A DNA stretch of 64,000 nt. It comes from JADJLQ01 sp031417835 (GTDB taxonomy: Bacteria; Bacteroidota; Bacteroidia; Chitinophagales; Saprospiraceae). The stretch spans positions 13,263 to 77,262 of the forward strand of contig JANOWJ010000032.1 of the NCBI GenBank assembly GCA_031417835.1. Direction: 5' to 3'. The stretch's first letter is position 1, and every line of letters begins with the position of its first letter. Below the pieces are notes generated by a model. The model made no database searches and had not been told where the DNA came from. It saw only the letters and a list, made by a program, of their open reading frames with translations. Positions 46,774 through 54,805 of the stretch are shown here, piece after piece. The position numbers were made by a program, and so were the translations under genes.

Positions 46774-47928
46774 ATGATTGAAAGGCAAATTGTGCAATCT
46801 ATTCATCGCTTAAAGGATAAATTTCCGGTTTTGGCGGTCACAGGACCCCGTCAATCGGGCAAAAGTACCTTGCTAAAAAAAATATTTCCAACCTATAGAT
46901 ATATTTCTTTAGAGGATCCAGATAACCGGGAATTTGCAGAATCTGACCCAAAAGGATTTCTAAAACTATATTCCGAACAAGTCATTCTTGATGAAATTCA
47001 AAGAATACCGAATTTATTTTCATATATCCAATCGAAAGTAGATGAATCCAAAATCATGGGACAATATATATTGTCTGGATCTCAAAACTTTCATTTAGTA
47101 GAAAAAATTACTCAGAGCCTAGCCGGTAGAGTTGCATTGTTTAAATTATTGCCTTTAGATTTTAAAGAGTTGGCTCATCATCAATTATTGCCATCAAGAT
47201 ATATTGACCTCATGTTAAAAGGTTTTTATCCCGCGATGTATGATAGGCAAATTGATCCTACAGATTTTTATTCTAATTACATTCAGACATATGTTCAACG
47301 AGATATAAGTCAATTGATCAATATTCAAGATCTAAATCTGTTCAAAACGTTTATTCAGCTTTGTGCCGGCAGATCTGGTCAGATATTAAATCTAAGTGCG
47401 CTGGCCAACGAATGCGGTATCTCACAGCCTACTGTAAAATCCTGGCTTTCTATTTTAGAAAGTAGTTTTATTATTTTCCAACTGCAGCCATATTTTCAAA
47501 ACTTTAATAAACGAGTCATCAAAACAGCTAAGCTTTATTTTTATGATACAGGCTTGCTTTGTTTTTTATTGAGAATCAGAGACGCTCATGCGTTAATGAC
47601 GAGCGACTATAAAGGGGCTTTATTTGAAAACATGATCATTGCTGAATTTCAAAAACAAAACTATCACAACTATTTGCATCAGGATTTTTATTTCTGGAGA
47701 GATTCGAATGGCAACGAAGTAGATTTACTTATTCCAAACGAATCAGGTTTTGATATATTTGAGATTAAAGCCTCAGAAACCATTTTAAAGCAACAATTTA
47801 AAGGACTTGAATATCTCGAAAATATTGCCCAAGGATCTGTCACCAAAAAAACGTTGATATACGGAGGGGAAGAATCGCAAATTAGGACAAATTATTCAAT
47901 AAATGCATGGCATGATCTACAAAATTAA
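46774..47928 (+). CDS. ATP-binding protein of the AAA_14/DUF4143 family
   Basis: 384 residues from ATG 46774 (MIERQIVQSIHRLKDKF); a TTG seven codons earlier is open but would overlap the promoter box. Walker A GPRQSGKSTLL, Walker B EQVILDEIQRIP, sensor ILSGSQNF, then the DUF4143 part with LCAGRSGQILNLSALANECG (winged helix) and a PD-(D/E)xK-like end (FYFWRDSNGNEVDLLI, DIFEIKAS). Such STAND-like/AAA ATPases are plentiful in bacteria and archaea, often sporadic and acquired; function is not known. Stands alone. Confidence 0.93.
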   Translation: MIERQIVQSIHRLKDKFPVLAVTGPRQSGKSTLLKKIFPTYRYISLEDPDNREFAESDPKGFLKLYSEQVILDEIQRIPNLFSYIQSKVDESKIMGQYILSGSQNFHLVEKITQSLAGRVALFKLLPLDFKELAHHQLLPSRYIDLMLKGFYPAMYDRQIDPTDFYSNYIQTYVQRDISQLINIQDLNLFKTFIQLCAGRSGQILNLSALANECGISQPTVKSWLSILESSFIIFQLQPYFQNFNKRVIKTAKLYFYDTGLLCFLLRIRDAHALMTSDYKGALFENMIIAEFQKQNYHNYLHQDFYFWRDSNGNEVDLLIPNESGFDIFEIKASETILKQQFKGLEYLENIAQGSVTKKTLIYGGEESQIRTNYSINAWHDLQN

Positions 47929-48019
47929 AACGCTACAGTAAAAAAACTTTAGCTATGTTATTGGTGTGCGGTTCGGTTAAATCCGCAAGATTCGGGTTTT
48001 AATCCTATGCGGCATACCT

Positions 48020-48027
48020 TAGCTTTG
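48020..48027 (+). promoter_or_regulatory. Possible -7 box (TAGCTTTG) before the alkylation-repair operon
   Basis: Matches TAnnTTTG but ends 4 bases before the ATG, so the message would be nearly leaderless or the match is chance. Confidence 0.22.
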
Positions 48028-48031
48028 TGGG

Positions 48032-48886
48032 ATGACAGACTACCAACGAATAGAAAAATCGATCCGCTATATCCAAGCTAACTTTAAACAACAACCGAGC
48101 CTGGACGAAATAGCTTCACAGGCCCATCTCAGTCCTTTTCATTTCCAACGATTGTTTAAAAATTGGGCTGGTGTGAGTCCCAAAAAATTTCTGCAATATA
48201 TCAATGTAGAATATGCCAAAGGACTATTAGCCCAACGTGTATCGTTAGCTGATGTAAGTTTCCAGACGGGGCTCTCCGGCACAAGTCGACTGCACGATTT
48301 GTTTGTCTCTTTGGAGGGCATGACTCCCGGTGAGTATAAGAATGGGGGCGAATCACTTCAAATCCAGTATAGTATGGCTGAGACCTTATTCGGCGATGTG
48401 ATTATAGCCTCGACGACAAAGGGAGTCTGTCATCTTGCTTTTGTCACAGATGAATCAGAAGCTATCCAAAGTTTGCGGGTTCTTTTTCCTCTAGCCACGC
48501 TCCAGCAAAAGACAAATAGCGTACAACAAAAAGTGTTGAAAATTTTTACCAAAGATTGGACTGATCTGACTACGATCAAACTGCACTTGAAAGCCAGTCC
48601 TTTCCAACTCAAAGTATGGCAATCGCTGTTGTTTATTCCGTTCGGTCAAATAGCTACATATTCCTCTATCGCATCATCTATAGACCAGCCGCTGGCCTCT
48701 CGGGCAGTAGGCACAGCGATCGGTAGTAATCCAATAGCCTATCTCATACCGTGTCATCGGGTGATAAGAAGTACCGGAGTCATGGGTGATTATCATTGGG
48801 GCAGTGCAAGGAAGACAGCGATCTTAGGCTGGGAAGCAGCCCAAGTACATGTCGAAGATCACCTTGCCATTGACAATCATGCATGA
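48032..48886 (+). CDS. AraC-type regulator fused to O6-methylguanine-DNA methyltransferase (Ada-like, no Zn domain)
   Basis: 284 residues. Residues 1-100 are an AraC double helix-turn-helix (YIQANFKQQPSLDEIASQAHLSPFHFQRLFKNWAG); 115-280 are the methyltransferase N- and C-domains with the acceptor Cys241 in IPCHRVI and FGQIATYSSIA. This equals the C-terminal two thirds of E. coli Ada; the N-terminal phosphotriester domain that switches Ada on is absent here and is encoded by the next gene. It should repair O6-alkylguanine and may regulate its own operon. Its stop overlaps the next start (ATGA, 48883-48886). Confidence 0.94.
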   Translation: MTDYQRIEKSIRYIQANFKQQPSLDEIASQAHLSPFHFQRLFKNWAGVSPKKFLQYINVEYAKGLLAQRVSLADVSFQTGLSGTSRLHDLFVSLEGMTPGEYKNGGESLQIQYSMAETLFGDVIIASTTKGVCHLAFVTDESEAIQSLRVLFPLATLQQKTNSVQQKVLKIFTKDWTDLTTIKLHLKASPFQLKVWQSLLFIPFGQIATYSSIASSIDQPLASRAVGTAIGSNPIAYLIPCHRVIRSTGVMGDYHWGSARKTAILGWEAAQVHVEDHLAIDNHA

Positions 48887-49128
48887 TCCATCATCAAAAT
48901 ATTTCGTCTCTAGAGGTGCAGAGGCTAATTCATCATCAGAAGGTCGTGTGGGCAGGTAACCGCAAACTTAAAATTTATGGACATCTTCGTTGTATTTCTG
49001 GCAAAAGAATGAAAAGAGAGCACAGAGTGTTTTTTGGTTCACAGGAAGAAGCAGGTTTGAATGGGTACAGACCATGCGGTCACTGCCTGCGGTCAGAATA
49101 TCAAAAATATAAAAAGGCTTTACTTTAA
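48883..49128 (+). CDS. Free-standing Ada-type metal-binding domain protein
   Basis: 81 residues. LKIYGHLRCISGKRMKREHR and VFFGSQEEAGLNGYRPCGHC reproduce the Ada N-terminal zinc domain: the CxxxC position of Ada (Cys38, Cys42) is here C-I-S-G-K, so the first Cys is kept and the second is Lys, while the RPC..C pair is intact. In Ada, Cys38 takes the methyl group from DNA phosphotriesters. Whether this small form still binds zinc with three Cys is open. It overlaps the AraC-methyltransferase gene by 4 bp and is 5 bp before alkB. Confidence 0.9.
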   Translation: MIHHQNISSLEVQRLIHHQKVVWAGNRKLKIYGHLRCISGKRMKREHRVFFGSQEEAGLNGYRPCGHCLRSEYQKYKKALL

Positions 49129-49133
49129 ATGAT

Positions 49134-49757
49134 ATGAATAACGGAACTACAGCTGCTAACATAAATCTTCTCCCCTATGATGGTGAAGTCTATTATTATG
49201 GTTGCATCATGAATGATGTCGAGGCTCAACGATATTTTGAAACCTTTATGCAGGACATTCAATGGAAAAATGATGAAGCGATCATCTTTGGCAAGCACTT
49301 TATAACCAAACGCAAAGTCGCATGGTATGGCGACGAGGGTTATAGTTATACCTATTCTAAAACAACAAAGGAAGCCCTGTCCTGGACTCCGGAATTAATA
49401 GTATTGAGAGATCAGGTCCAACACCTGACACAGACCAACTACAATTCGTGTTTGCTCAATCTTTATCACAATGGGGAAGAAGGCATGGCTTACCACAGTG
49501 ACGACGAAAAAGCCTTAGGCAAAAATTCAGCTATTGCGTCAGTAAGTTTCGGAGCCGAGCGTAGGTTTTTATTTAGGCATCGAGAATCTAAAGAAACTAT
49601 AGAATTGTATTTGGCCCCGGGTAGTCTTTTGGTCATGCAAGGATCTACTCAATCTCATTGGGTGCATCGGCTCCCAATTGCTAAAAAAGTGAAAGAGCCA
49701 AGAGTGAATTTGACTTTCAGAAGGATGGAACAAAAACAAATCCAATCGGACAGTTAA
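49134..49757 (+). CDS. alkB: AlkB-type 2-oxoglutarate/Fe(II)-dependent DNA dioxygenase
   Basis: 207 residues. Fe ligands His121 and Asp123 in AYHSDDEKAL and the distal His in SHWVHRLP; the 2-oxoglutarate Arg and substrate-loop Arg are in PRVNLTFRRM. NSCLLNLYHNGEEGMAYHSD and LAPGSLLVMQGSTQSHWVH place it near the ALKBH2/3 branch found in many Bacteroidota. It oxidatively removes 1-methyladenine and 3-methylcytosine. Third gene of the alkylation-repair operon. Confidence 0.95.
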   Translation: MNNGTTAANINLLPYDGEVYYYGCIMNDVEAQRYFETFMQDIQWKNDEAIIFGKHFITKRKVAWYGDEGYSYTYSKTTKEALSWTPELIVLRDQVQHLTQTNYNSCLLNLYHNGEEGMAYHSDDEKALGKNSAIASVSFGAERRFLFRHRESKETIELYLAPGSLLVMQGSTQSHWVHRLPIAKKVKEPRVNLTFRRMEQKQIQSDS

Positions 49758-49761
49758 GATC

Positions 49762-51063
49762 CTACTTAGTCAGCATCGTATACAACCAATTGCTCACTCG
49801 CTCGGTCTGCTCCGGATAGGTCCAATGTCCGGTCTCTTGATACAACCACAACTCTTTTTGTGCACTGATCACATTATATGCAGGGTGCATCGAGGTGGGT
49901 GGGCAAGTTTCATCATTATAACCCCATGAGTACACTCCGGGTACTTTGATCTGGCGTGCAAAATTGACCACATCATAATAAGAAGCCGTTTTGATCTTTG
50001 ATTCCATCAGATTGCCTGGATTGTTTTTATCGAAAATATGTGGCCAACCGCCTGCACGATTTTGAGTATAACCAGCCATGTCTGACATAGCAGGATAAAA
50101 GGCTCCCAGATATCGCACCCTAGGGTCAAGACCTGCAGTGACGATCGCCAACGCACCACCTTGGCTCCCTCCTGTGACGGCTAGATTGCGACCATCAAAT
50201 TGGGCTAAACTAAAGATAAAATCATTAGCCCGGACGCAACCCAGGAATACTCGCTTATAATAAAATTTATCCTTATCATCCAAATTGTATGCCCAATATC
50301 CAGCCAATGGACCAGCTCCGAGATTCTGATATACCACCGGGTCCATATTGACTGGTATACCATGGATACCAATCTCCAAGGTGATCAGGCCTCGATCTGC
50401 CATTGCTACATCTCCGGCATAAGGTCGCACGCCTGCTCCGGGTACTCGCAATAATGCAGGATATTTGCCTTCTTTTTTAGGTACTGATAAGATGCCATAT
50501 AAGCGTACTGTACCACCATCGCGATAGTTTTGAAGGTTGACTTGATAGACATTAGACTTTTCGGTACATCGATCTGGCAATAAGGTCATCCGGGCATCCA
50601 TAGGTATTTTTGCGAGCGCTATTTTAGCTGAATCCCAGTAAGAAATGAAATCGGATGGATAGGCTACGATTGGCTTTAGATTAGATGGGTTGAATCCTGC
50701 TGTAGCCAAGCCACGATACACTTTACCATCTATTGTAGTAGTGACCACACATCGAGTGAAGCCTTCAGCGGTCATCGTCCCTCCATCCAATGTCGTAGAG
50801 CCTTTCACCAATATCATAGAGTCTTTTTTCACAGGCACCATTTTTTCAGGCCCTAGCTCATATCGGATCATACAGTTAGGCACTAACACCTCATTGCGAG
50901 TGACGCTCACCGTATAAGTCACTTTTTCGCCAGGCTTGTAAGTCCAGTCTGCATGATCTGGAGCCACATGGATCTTGATTAGTCGCTCTACGGGTTGAGC
51001 CATAAGATTATGACTGAATGAAAACAATACAAATAAGATTGAATATTGGACAAATGATTTCAT
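49762..51063 (-). CDS. Acetylxylan esterase family protein (AXE1)
   Basis: 433 residues. Signal peptide ends NLMAQ. An N-terminal beta domain (to ~130) precedes an alpha/beta hydrolase of the AXE1/cephalosporin-C deacetylase family: KEGKYPALLRVPGAGVRP (oxyanion region), nucleophile Ser300 in AVTGGSQGGALAI, acidic residue near YNDETCPP and final His in TGHWTYPE. Probably removes acetyl groups from hemicellulose or other glycans in the periplasm. Convergent with alkB, 4-bp gap. Confidence 0.93.
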   Translation of the reverse strand: MKSFVQYSILFVLFSFSHNLMAQPVERLIKIHVAPDHADWTYKPGEKVTYTVSVTRNEVLVPNCMIRYELGPEKMVPVKKDSMILVKGSTTLDGGTMTAEGFTRCVVTTTIDGKVYRGLATAGFNPSNLKPIVAYPSDFISYWDSAKIALAKIPMDARMTLLPDRCTEKSNVYQVNLQNYRDGGTVRLYGILSVPKKEGKYPALLRVPGAGVRPYAGDVAMADRGLITLEIGIHGIPVNMDPVVYQNLGAGPLAGYWAYNLDDKDKFYYKRVFLGCVRANDFIFSLAQFDGRNLAVTGGSQGGALAIVTAGLDPRVRYLGAFYPAMSDMAGYTQNRAGGWPHIFDKNNPGNLMESKIKTASYYDVVNFARQIKVPGVYSWGYNDETCPPTSMHPAYNVISAQKELWLYQETGHWTYPEQTERVSNWLYTMLTK

Positions 51064-51145
51064 ATGAAGTTGTTTGAAATAGAAATATATGAAAGTTTAT
51101 ACTGCTTTTTGCATAGTATGGCATGAACATCGAAAAAATAATAGG

Positions 51146-52753
51146 TTATATAGATGGAATGAATTGTGGCATCTTCCGCACTTTAGTAGCTTGCTCAAAT
51201 GCATATCCCAGGCCTATCAAATTGGACTCATCCCAAGCACTACCAATAAAACACAAGCCTACCGGAAGTCCATGGATATAGCCCATCGGTACCGTGATAC
51301 TTGGATACCCTGCTACGGCGGCTATGCCATAAGCACCATAGCCGGTGAAATGATCACCGTTTACTTTATCAATACACCAACTTGCACCAGTAGCCGGCCC
51401 GATCAAGGCATGCAATTTATTTTTAGTTAATAGTTCATCGATCACTTGTTTGGCTTTATGATGAGATTTTTTTAATGCTTCTAGATACTCTTTAGTTTGA
51501 AGATCCCCTAGTGTGACACATTGTTCTAACAATTCTTGTTGAAAAAAAGGCATAGCCTTTGCTTGATTGTCTTTATTAAACCGGATGATGTCTTCAAGTG
51601 ATTTAATAGGTCCCTGCGTGGTAGAAAGATATTTGTTTAACCCATATTTGAATTCATATTTTAGAACTGTAAACTCCGCATCATTCATCTCCCGATTTGG
51701 TCCCATAAAATCTACTTCAATGATCGTAGCACCCTTTGCCTTCATCAGGTCTAATGATTTGACTAGCACTTCATCAATAGCTTCATGTCGTTTGAGCAAG
51801 CTGGTATCTATACCCAATCTTTTGCCCTCCAGATAAGCCAAGTCGAGGTTATTGGTAAAATCTATGGTCGATTTTGCTTTGCCATTCATAGTGGTAGAAT
51901 CCTCAGGATCCGCGCCACTTAATGCACTTAGTAGAAGAGCAGCATCTTTGATCGTACGGGTCATGGGCCCAGCAGTATCTTGAGTGTGGGAGATGGGTAT
52001 GATCCCGCTTCTGCTCCATCGACCTACTGTGGGCTTTAGTCCTACGACCCCATTGATACTTGCCGGACAGGCGATAGAGCCATCTGTCTCAGTACCTATC
52101 GCCAGCGCGCAGAGATTGGCGGCTACGGCGCTGCCAGATCCTGAGCTGGATCCACATGGACTATGATCCAGCACGTAAGGGTTTTTAGTCTGACCACCTC
52201 GACTACTCCAACCACTGCTGCTGCGAGTACTTCTAAAATTAGCCCATTCACTGAGGTTGGTTTTGCCTAATAAGATGGCTCCGCTTTTGCGCAAAAGCTC
52301 TACGATGTGAGCATCCTTTTGAGCGATATTACCTACTAATGCCAAGGCACCTGCCGTAGTCATCATTTTGTCAGCAGTATTGATATTGTCTTTGATCAAT
52401 ATCGGAATACCATGCAAAGGTCCTCTGGATGTCCCTGCAGCTCGCTCCATATCCATGGCTTTAGCTATTATGAGTGCATCAGGATTGATTTCAATCACAG
52501 CATTCAGTGCAGGCCCAGATTGGTCTATAGCTGTTATACGCTGTAGATAGTATTCCGTGACTTGTACACAAGTTGTCTTACCGGTCTTATAAAGAGCTTG
52601 AAGGCTCTCGATATTAATTTCTTGTAGATCTATAGTCGAGGGAGCGGTCGTACCGGCTCCTGTTTGTGTACTGGTACAACTCAGGTAGCCGTATGCATTG
52701 AGCCCTGCGGCAGTCAGTATGGATTGGTATAAAAATGATCTTCTGGATGACAT
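51146..52753 (-). CDS. Amidase signature family enzyme, exported
   Basis: 535 residues. The start MSSRRSFLYQSILTAAGLNAYGYLSC looks like a Tat-like signal (SRRSFL) with a lipobox Cys. The amidase signature is complete: Lys in GIPILIKDNINT, the Gly/Ser-rich CGSSSGSGSAVAAN with the cis-Ser, and nucleophile Ser in ETDGSIACPA; the C-terminus has GYPSITVPMG. Related Bacteroidota enzymes act on amides or peptides in the periplasm; substrate not evident. Divergent from dnaB. Confidence 0.92.
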   Translation of the reverse strand: MSSRRSFLYQSILTAAGLNAYGYLSCTSTQTGAGTTAPSTIDLQEINIESLQALYKTGKTTCVQVTEYYLQRITAIDQSGPALNAVIEINPDALIIAKAMDMERAAGTSRGPLHGIPILIKDNINTADKMMTTAGALALVGNIAQKDAHIVELLRKSGAILLGKTNLSEWANFRSTRSSSGWSSRGGQTKNPYVLDHSPCGSSSGSGSAVAANLCALAIGTETDGSIACPASINGVVGLKPTVGRWSRSGIIPISHTQDTAGPMTRTIKDAALLLSALSGADPEDSTTMNGKAKSTIDFTNNLDLAYLEGKRLGIDTSLLKRHEAIDEVLVKSLDLMKAKGATIIEVDFMGPNREMNDAEFTVLKYEFKYGLNKYLSTTQGPIKSLEDIIRFNKDNQAKAMPFFQQELLEQCVTLGDLQTKEYLEALKKSHHKAKQVIDELLTKNKLHALIGPATGASWCIDKVNGDHFTGYGAYGIAAVAGYPSITVPMGYIHGLPVGLCFIGSAWDESNLIGLGYAFEQATKVRKMPQFIPSI

Positions 52754-53118
52754 GATAGAGAATGATTGAGTGAGGCTATGAATTTAATTTGTTTTTCTGA
52801 TTTCTGGGTTAAGAAGGATCTACATGGATGTAGACATCTCGGTCGAGACTTTGATGTGTCGGTAGATTAAAATACATTATTTATAAACATATTTTTGATA
52901 TAAATATTTATAAATATTAATATATAAATGATAGATTATTAGTTAATTAAATCTTGAAAATGATCTTATTAACAACTTTTCCACAACAGACCAACGTTCA
53001 ACGAATGCATCTTGAATTTATTGAAAAAAATAATTGATAACCCCTTACTACATTTGGACCTGACTTATATTAAAGTTAGGTTATATATATTATTTAAGAT
53101 TATGTTTGCTGGTAGATA
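52754..53118. other. 365-bp spacer with extreme AT-rich segment, origin-like
   Basis: Between amidase and dnaB. It contains two adjacent small palindromes, TCTACATGGATGTAGA (52819-52834) and TCTCGGTCGAGA (52837-52848), then about 110 bp (52865-52975) that are close to 90% A+T, then TTTTCCACA (52977-52985), one mismatch from the DnaA box TTATCCACA. Only one such box is seen, so a strong dnaB promoter region is as likely as an origin. Confidence 0.4.
53101..53108 (+). promoter_or_regulatory. Possible -7 box (TATGTTTG) of dnaB
   Basis: Matches TAnnTTTG, 10 bases before the dnaB ATG; the leader would be very short. Confidence 0.25.
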
Positions 53119-54651
53119 ATGGAAGATCAAAACCCAATAGTCAATATCAATGCGCCTGGTCGTCGTGTATTCAAAAAAATAGATGATGATGCCAATATCA
53201 TGACCTATGGCAAAATTCAGCCTCAAGCCGTCCAACTCGAAGAGGCTGTACTCGGGGCTATCATGATTGATAAGGATGCACTGGCAGTTGTGATCAATAT
53301 ACTCAAGCCAGAAAGCTATTATAAACCGCAACATCAGTTGATCTATAAGTCGATGTTGGGCTTATTTGAGAAGACTCAACCGATCGATCTCCTTACGGTA
53401 CACGAGACCCTCAAGAAAAGTGCAGAATTGGATAAGGCTGGTGGCATCCATTATCTGGTAGACCTATCTAACAAAGTCGGGTCAGCAGCTAATATTGAAT
53501 ATCACGCGCGGATCATCGCACAAAAATTTATTCAGCGCGAACTCATCCGCATCGGGACCTCTACGATCAGCGGGGCTTTTGACGAGACGATGGATGTATT
53601 TGACTTATTGGATGAGACGGAGCGCAATCTGTACGATGTCACTCAGGGTAATATGAATAGGGGCTATGAATCATTGGGGGCTCTTGCCGCCAAAGCTCAA
53701 AAGCACATCGAGTCCGTATCACAAAAAGAAGATGGATTGACCGGAGTACCATCAGGCTTCACTGCGTTGGATAGAGTGACCTCAGGATGGCAGTCATCTG
53801 ATTTGATTATAGTAGCTGCACGGCCAGGTATGGGAAAGACGAGTTTTACCTTAGCCTTAGCACGCAATGCAGCATTTGATCACAATATGCCTATTGCGAT
53901 CTTTTCGCTGGAGATGGCGAGTCAACAATTGGTCAACAGGCTACTTTCAATGGAATCTGAGATAGAAGGTACTAAAATGCGCAATGGCCGATTGGATGAG
54001 GCCGAGTGGGCTAGGCTGCATAAGAGCATTGAGCGAATGTCGGATGTACCAATTTACATAGACGACACTCCTGGTATCAATATCTTCGAACTCAGAGCCA
54101 AATGCCGACGACTCAAAATGCATCATGATATCAAGATGATCATCGTCGATTATCTCCAACTTATGACGGCTCGCAGTGATAATAAATCTGGAGGATCCCG
54201 GGAACAAGAGATATCATCTATATCTAGAGCCTTGAAAGGATTAGCCAAAGAACTCAATGTGCCGGTGATAGCACTGTCTCAACTCAGTCGAGCAGTCGAG
54301 ACCCGAGGTGGAGCTAAGCGGCCGATGCTATCCGACTTACGAGAATCCGGTGCGATCGAGCAGGATGCAGACATCGTCACCTTTATCTATCGTCCGGATT
54401 ATTATGAAATGGAAGGGGGAAATGAAGATCTGCCTAAAGGAGTCGTAGAAATCATTATAGCCAAACATCGTAACGGACCACTAGAGACCATACAACTCAA
54501 ATTCATCGATAAATTTGCCAAATTTACAGAGATGGATGACTTTGACTTTACCCGTCTGCGTGGCGAGATGCCTTCCCCTGCTCAGTCTCCGTTCAGTGGC
54601 TTGATCACTCGACCGAGCAAAATGAATAATGACGATGAAGTGCCATTTTAA
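53119..54651 (+). CDS. dnaB: Replicative DNA helicase DnaB
   Basis: 510 residues. A Bacteroidota-type N-terminal extension is followed by the primase-binding N-domain (PQAVQLEEAVLGAIMIDKDAL), linker and RecA-like hexameric helicase domain: VPSGFTALDRVTSGWQ, Walker A ARPGMGKTSF (Lys240), IAIFSLEMASQQL, Walker B IIVDYLQLM, and LSQLSRAVETRGGAKRPMLSDLRESGAIEQDADIV. Unwinds DNA ahead of the replication fork. No intein or insertion. Single gene behind the AT-rich spacer. Confidence 0.97.
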   Translation: MEDQNPIVNINAPGRRVFKKIDDDANIMTYGKIQPQAVQLEEAVLGAIMIDKDALAVVINILKPESYYKPQHQLIYKSMLGLFEKTQPIDLLTVHETLKKSAELDKAGGIHYLVDLSNKVGSAANIEYHARIIAQKFIQRELIRIGTSTISGAFDETMDVFDLLDETERNLYDVTQGNMNRGYESLGALAAKAQKHIESVSQKEDGLTGVPSGFTALDRVTSGWQSSDLIIVAARPGMGKTSFTLALARNAAFDHNMPIAIFSLEMASQQLVNRLLSMESEIEGTKMRNGRLDEAEWARLHKSIERMSDVPIYIDDTPGINIFELRAKCRRLKMHHDIKMIIVDYLQLMTARSDNKSGGSREQEISSISRALKGLAKELNVPVIALSQLSRAVETRGGAKRPMLSDLRESGAIEQDADIVTFIYRPDYYEMEGGNEDLPKGVVEIIIAKHRNGPLETIQLKFIDKFAKFTEMDDFDFTRLRGEMPSPAQSPFSGLITRPSKMNNDDEVPF

Positions 54652-54805
54652 ATGGTAATGGGCCAATCAAGACCAGCGTTCAATAATCAGATCGGCGGGT
54701 AACAATCCTAATTGTTTGAAAACCCAGATCGGCAAATATCACCTTTTAGGGTGAATGCAATCTCATTGTAAAAGCCAATCTTTGTAGAGAGGTTATAGAA
54801 GAAAT

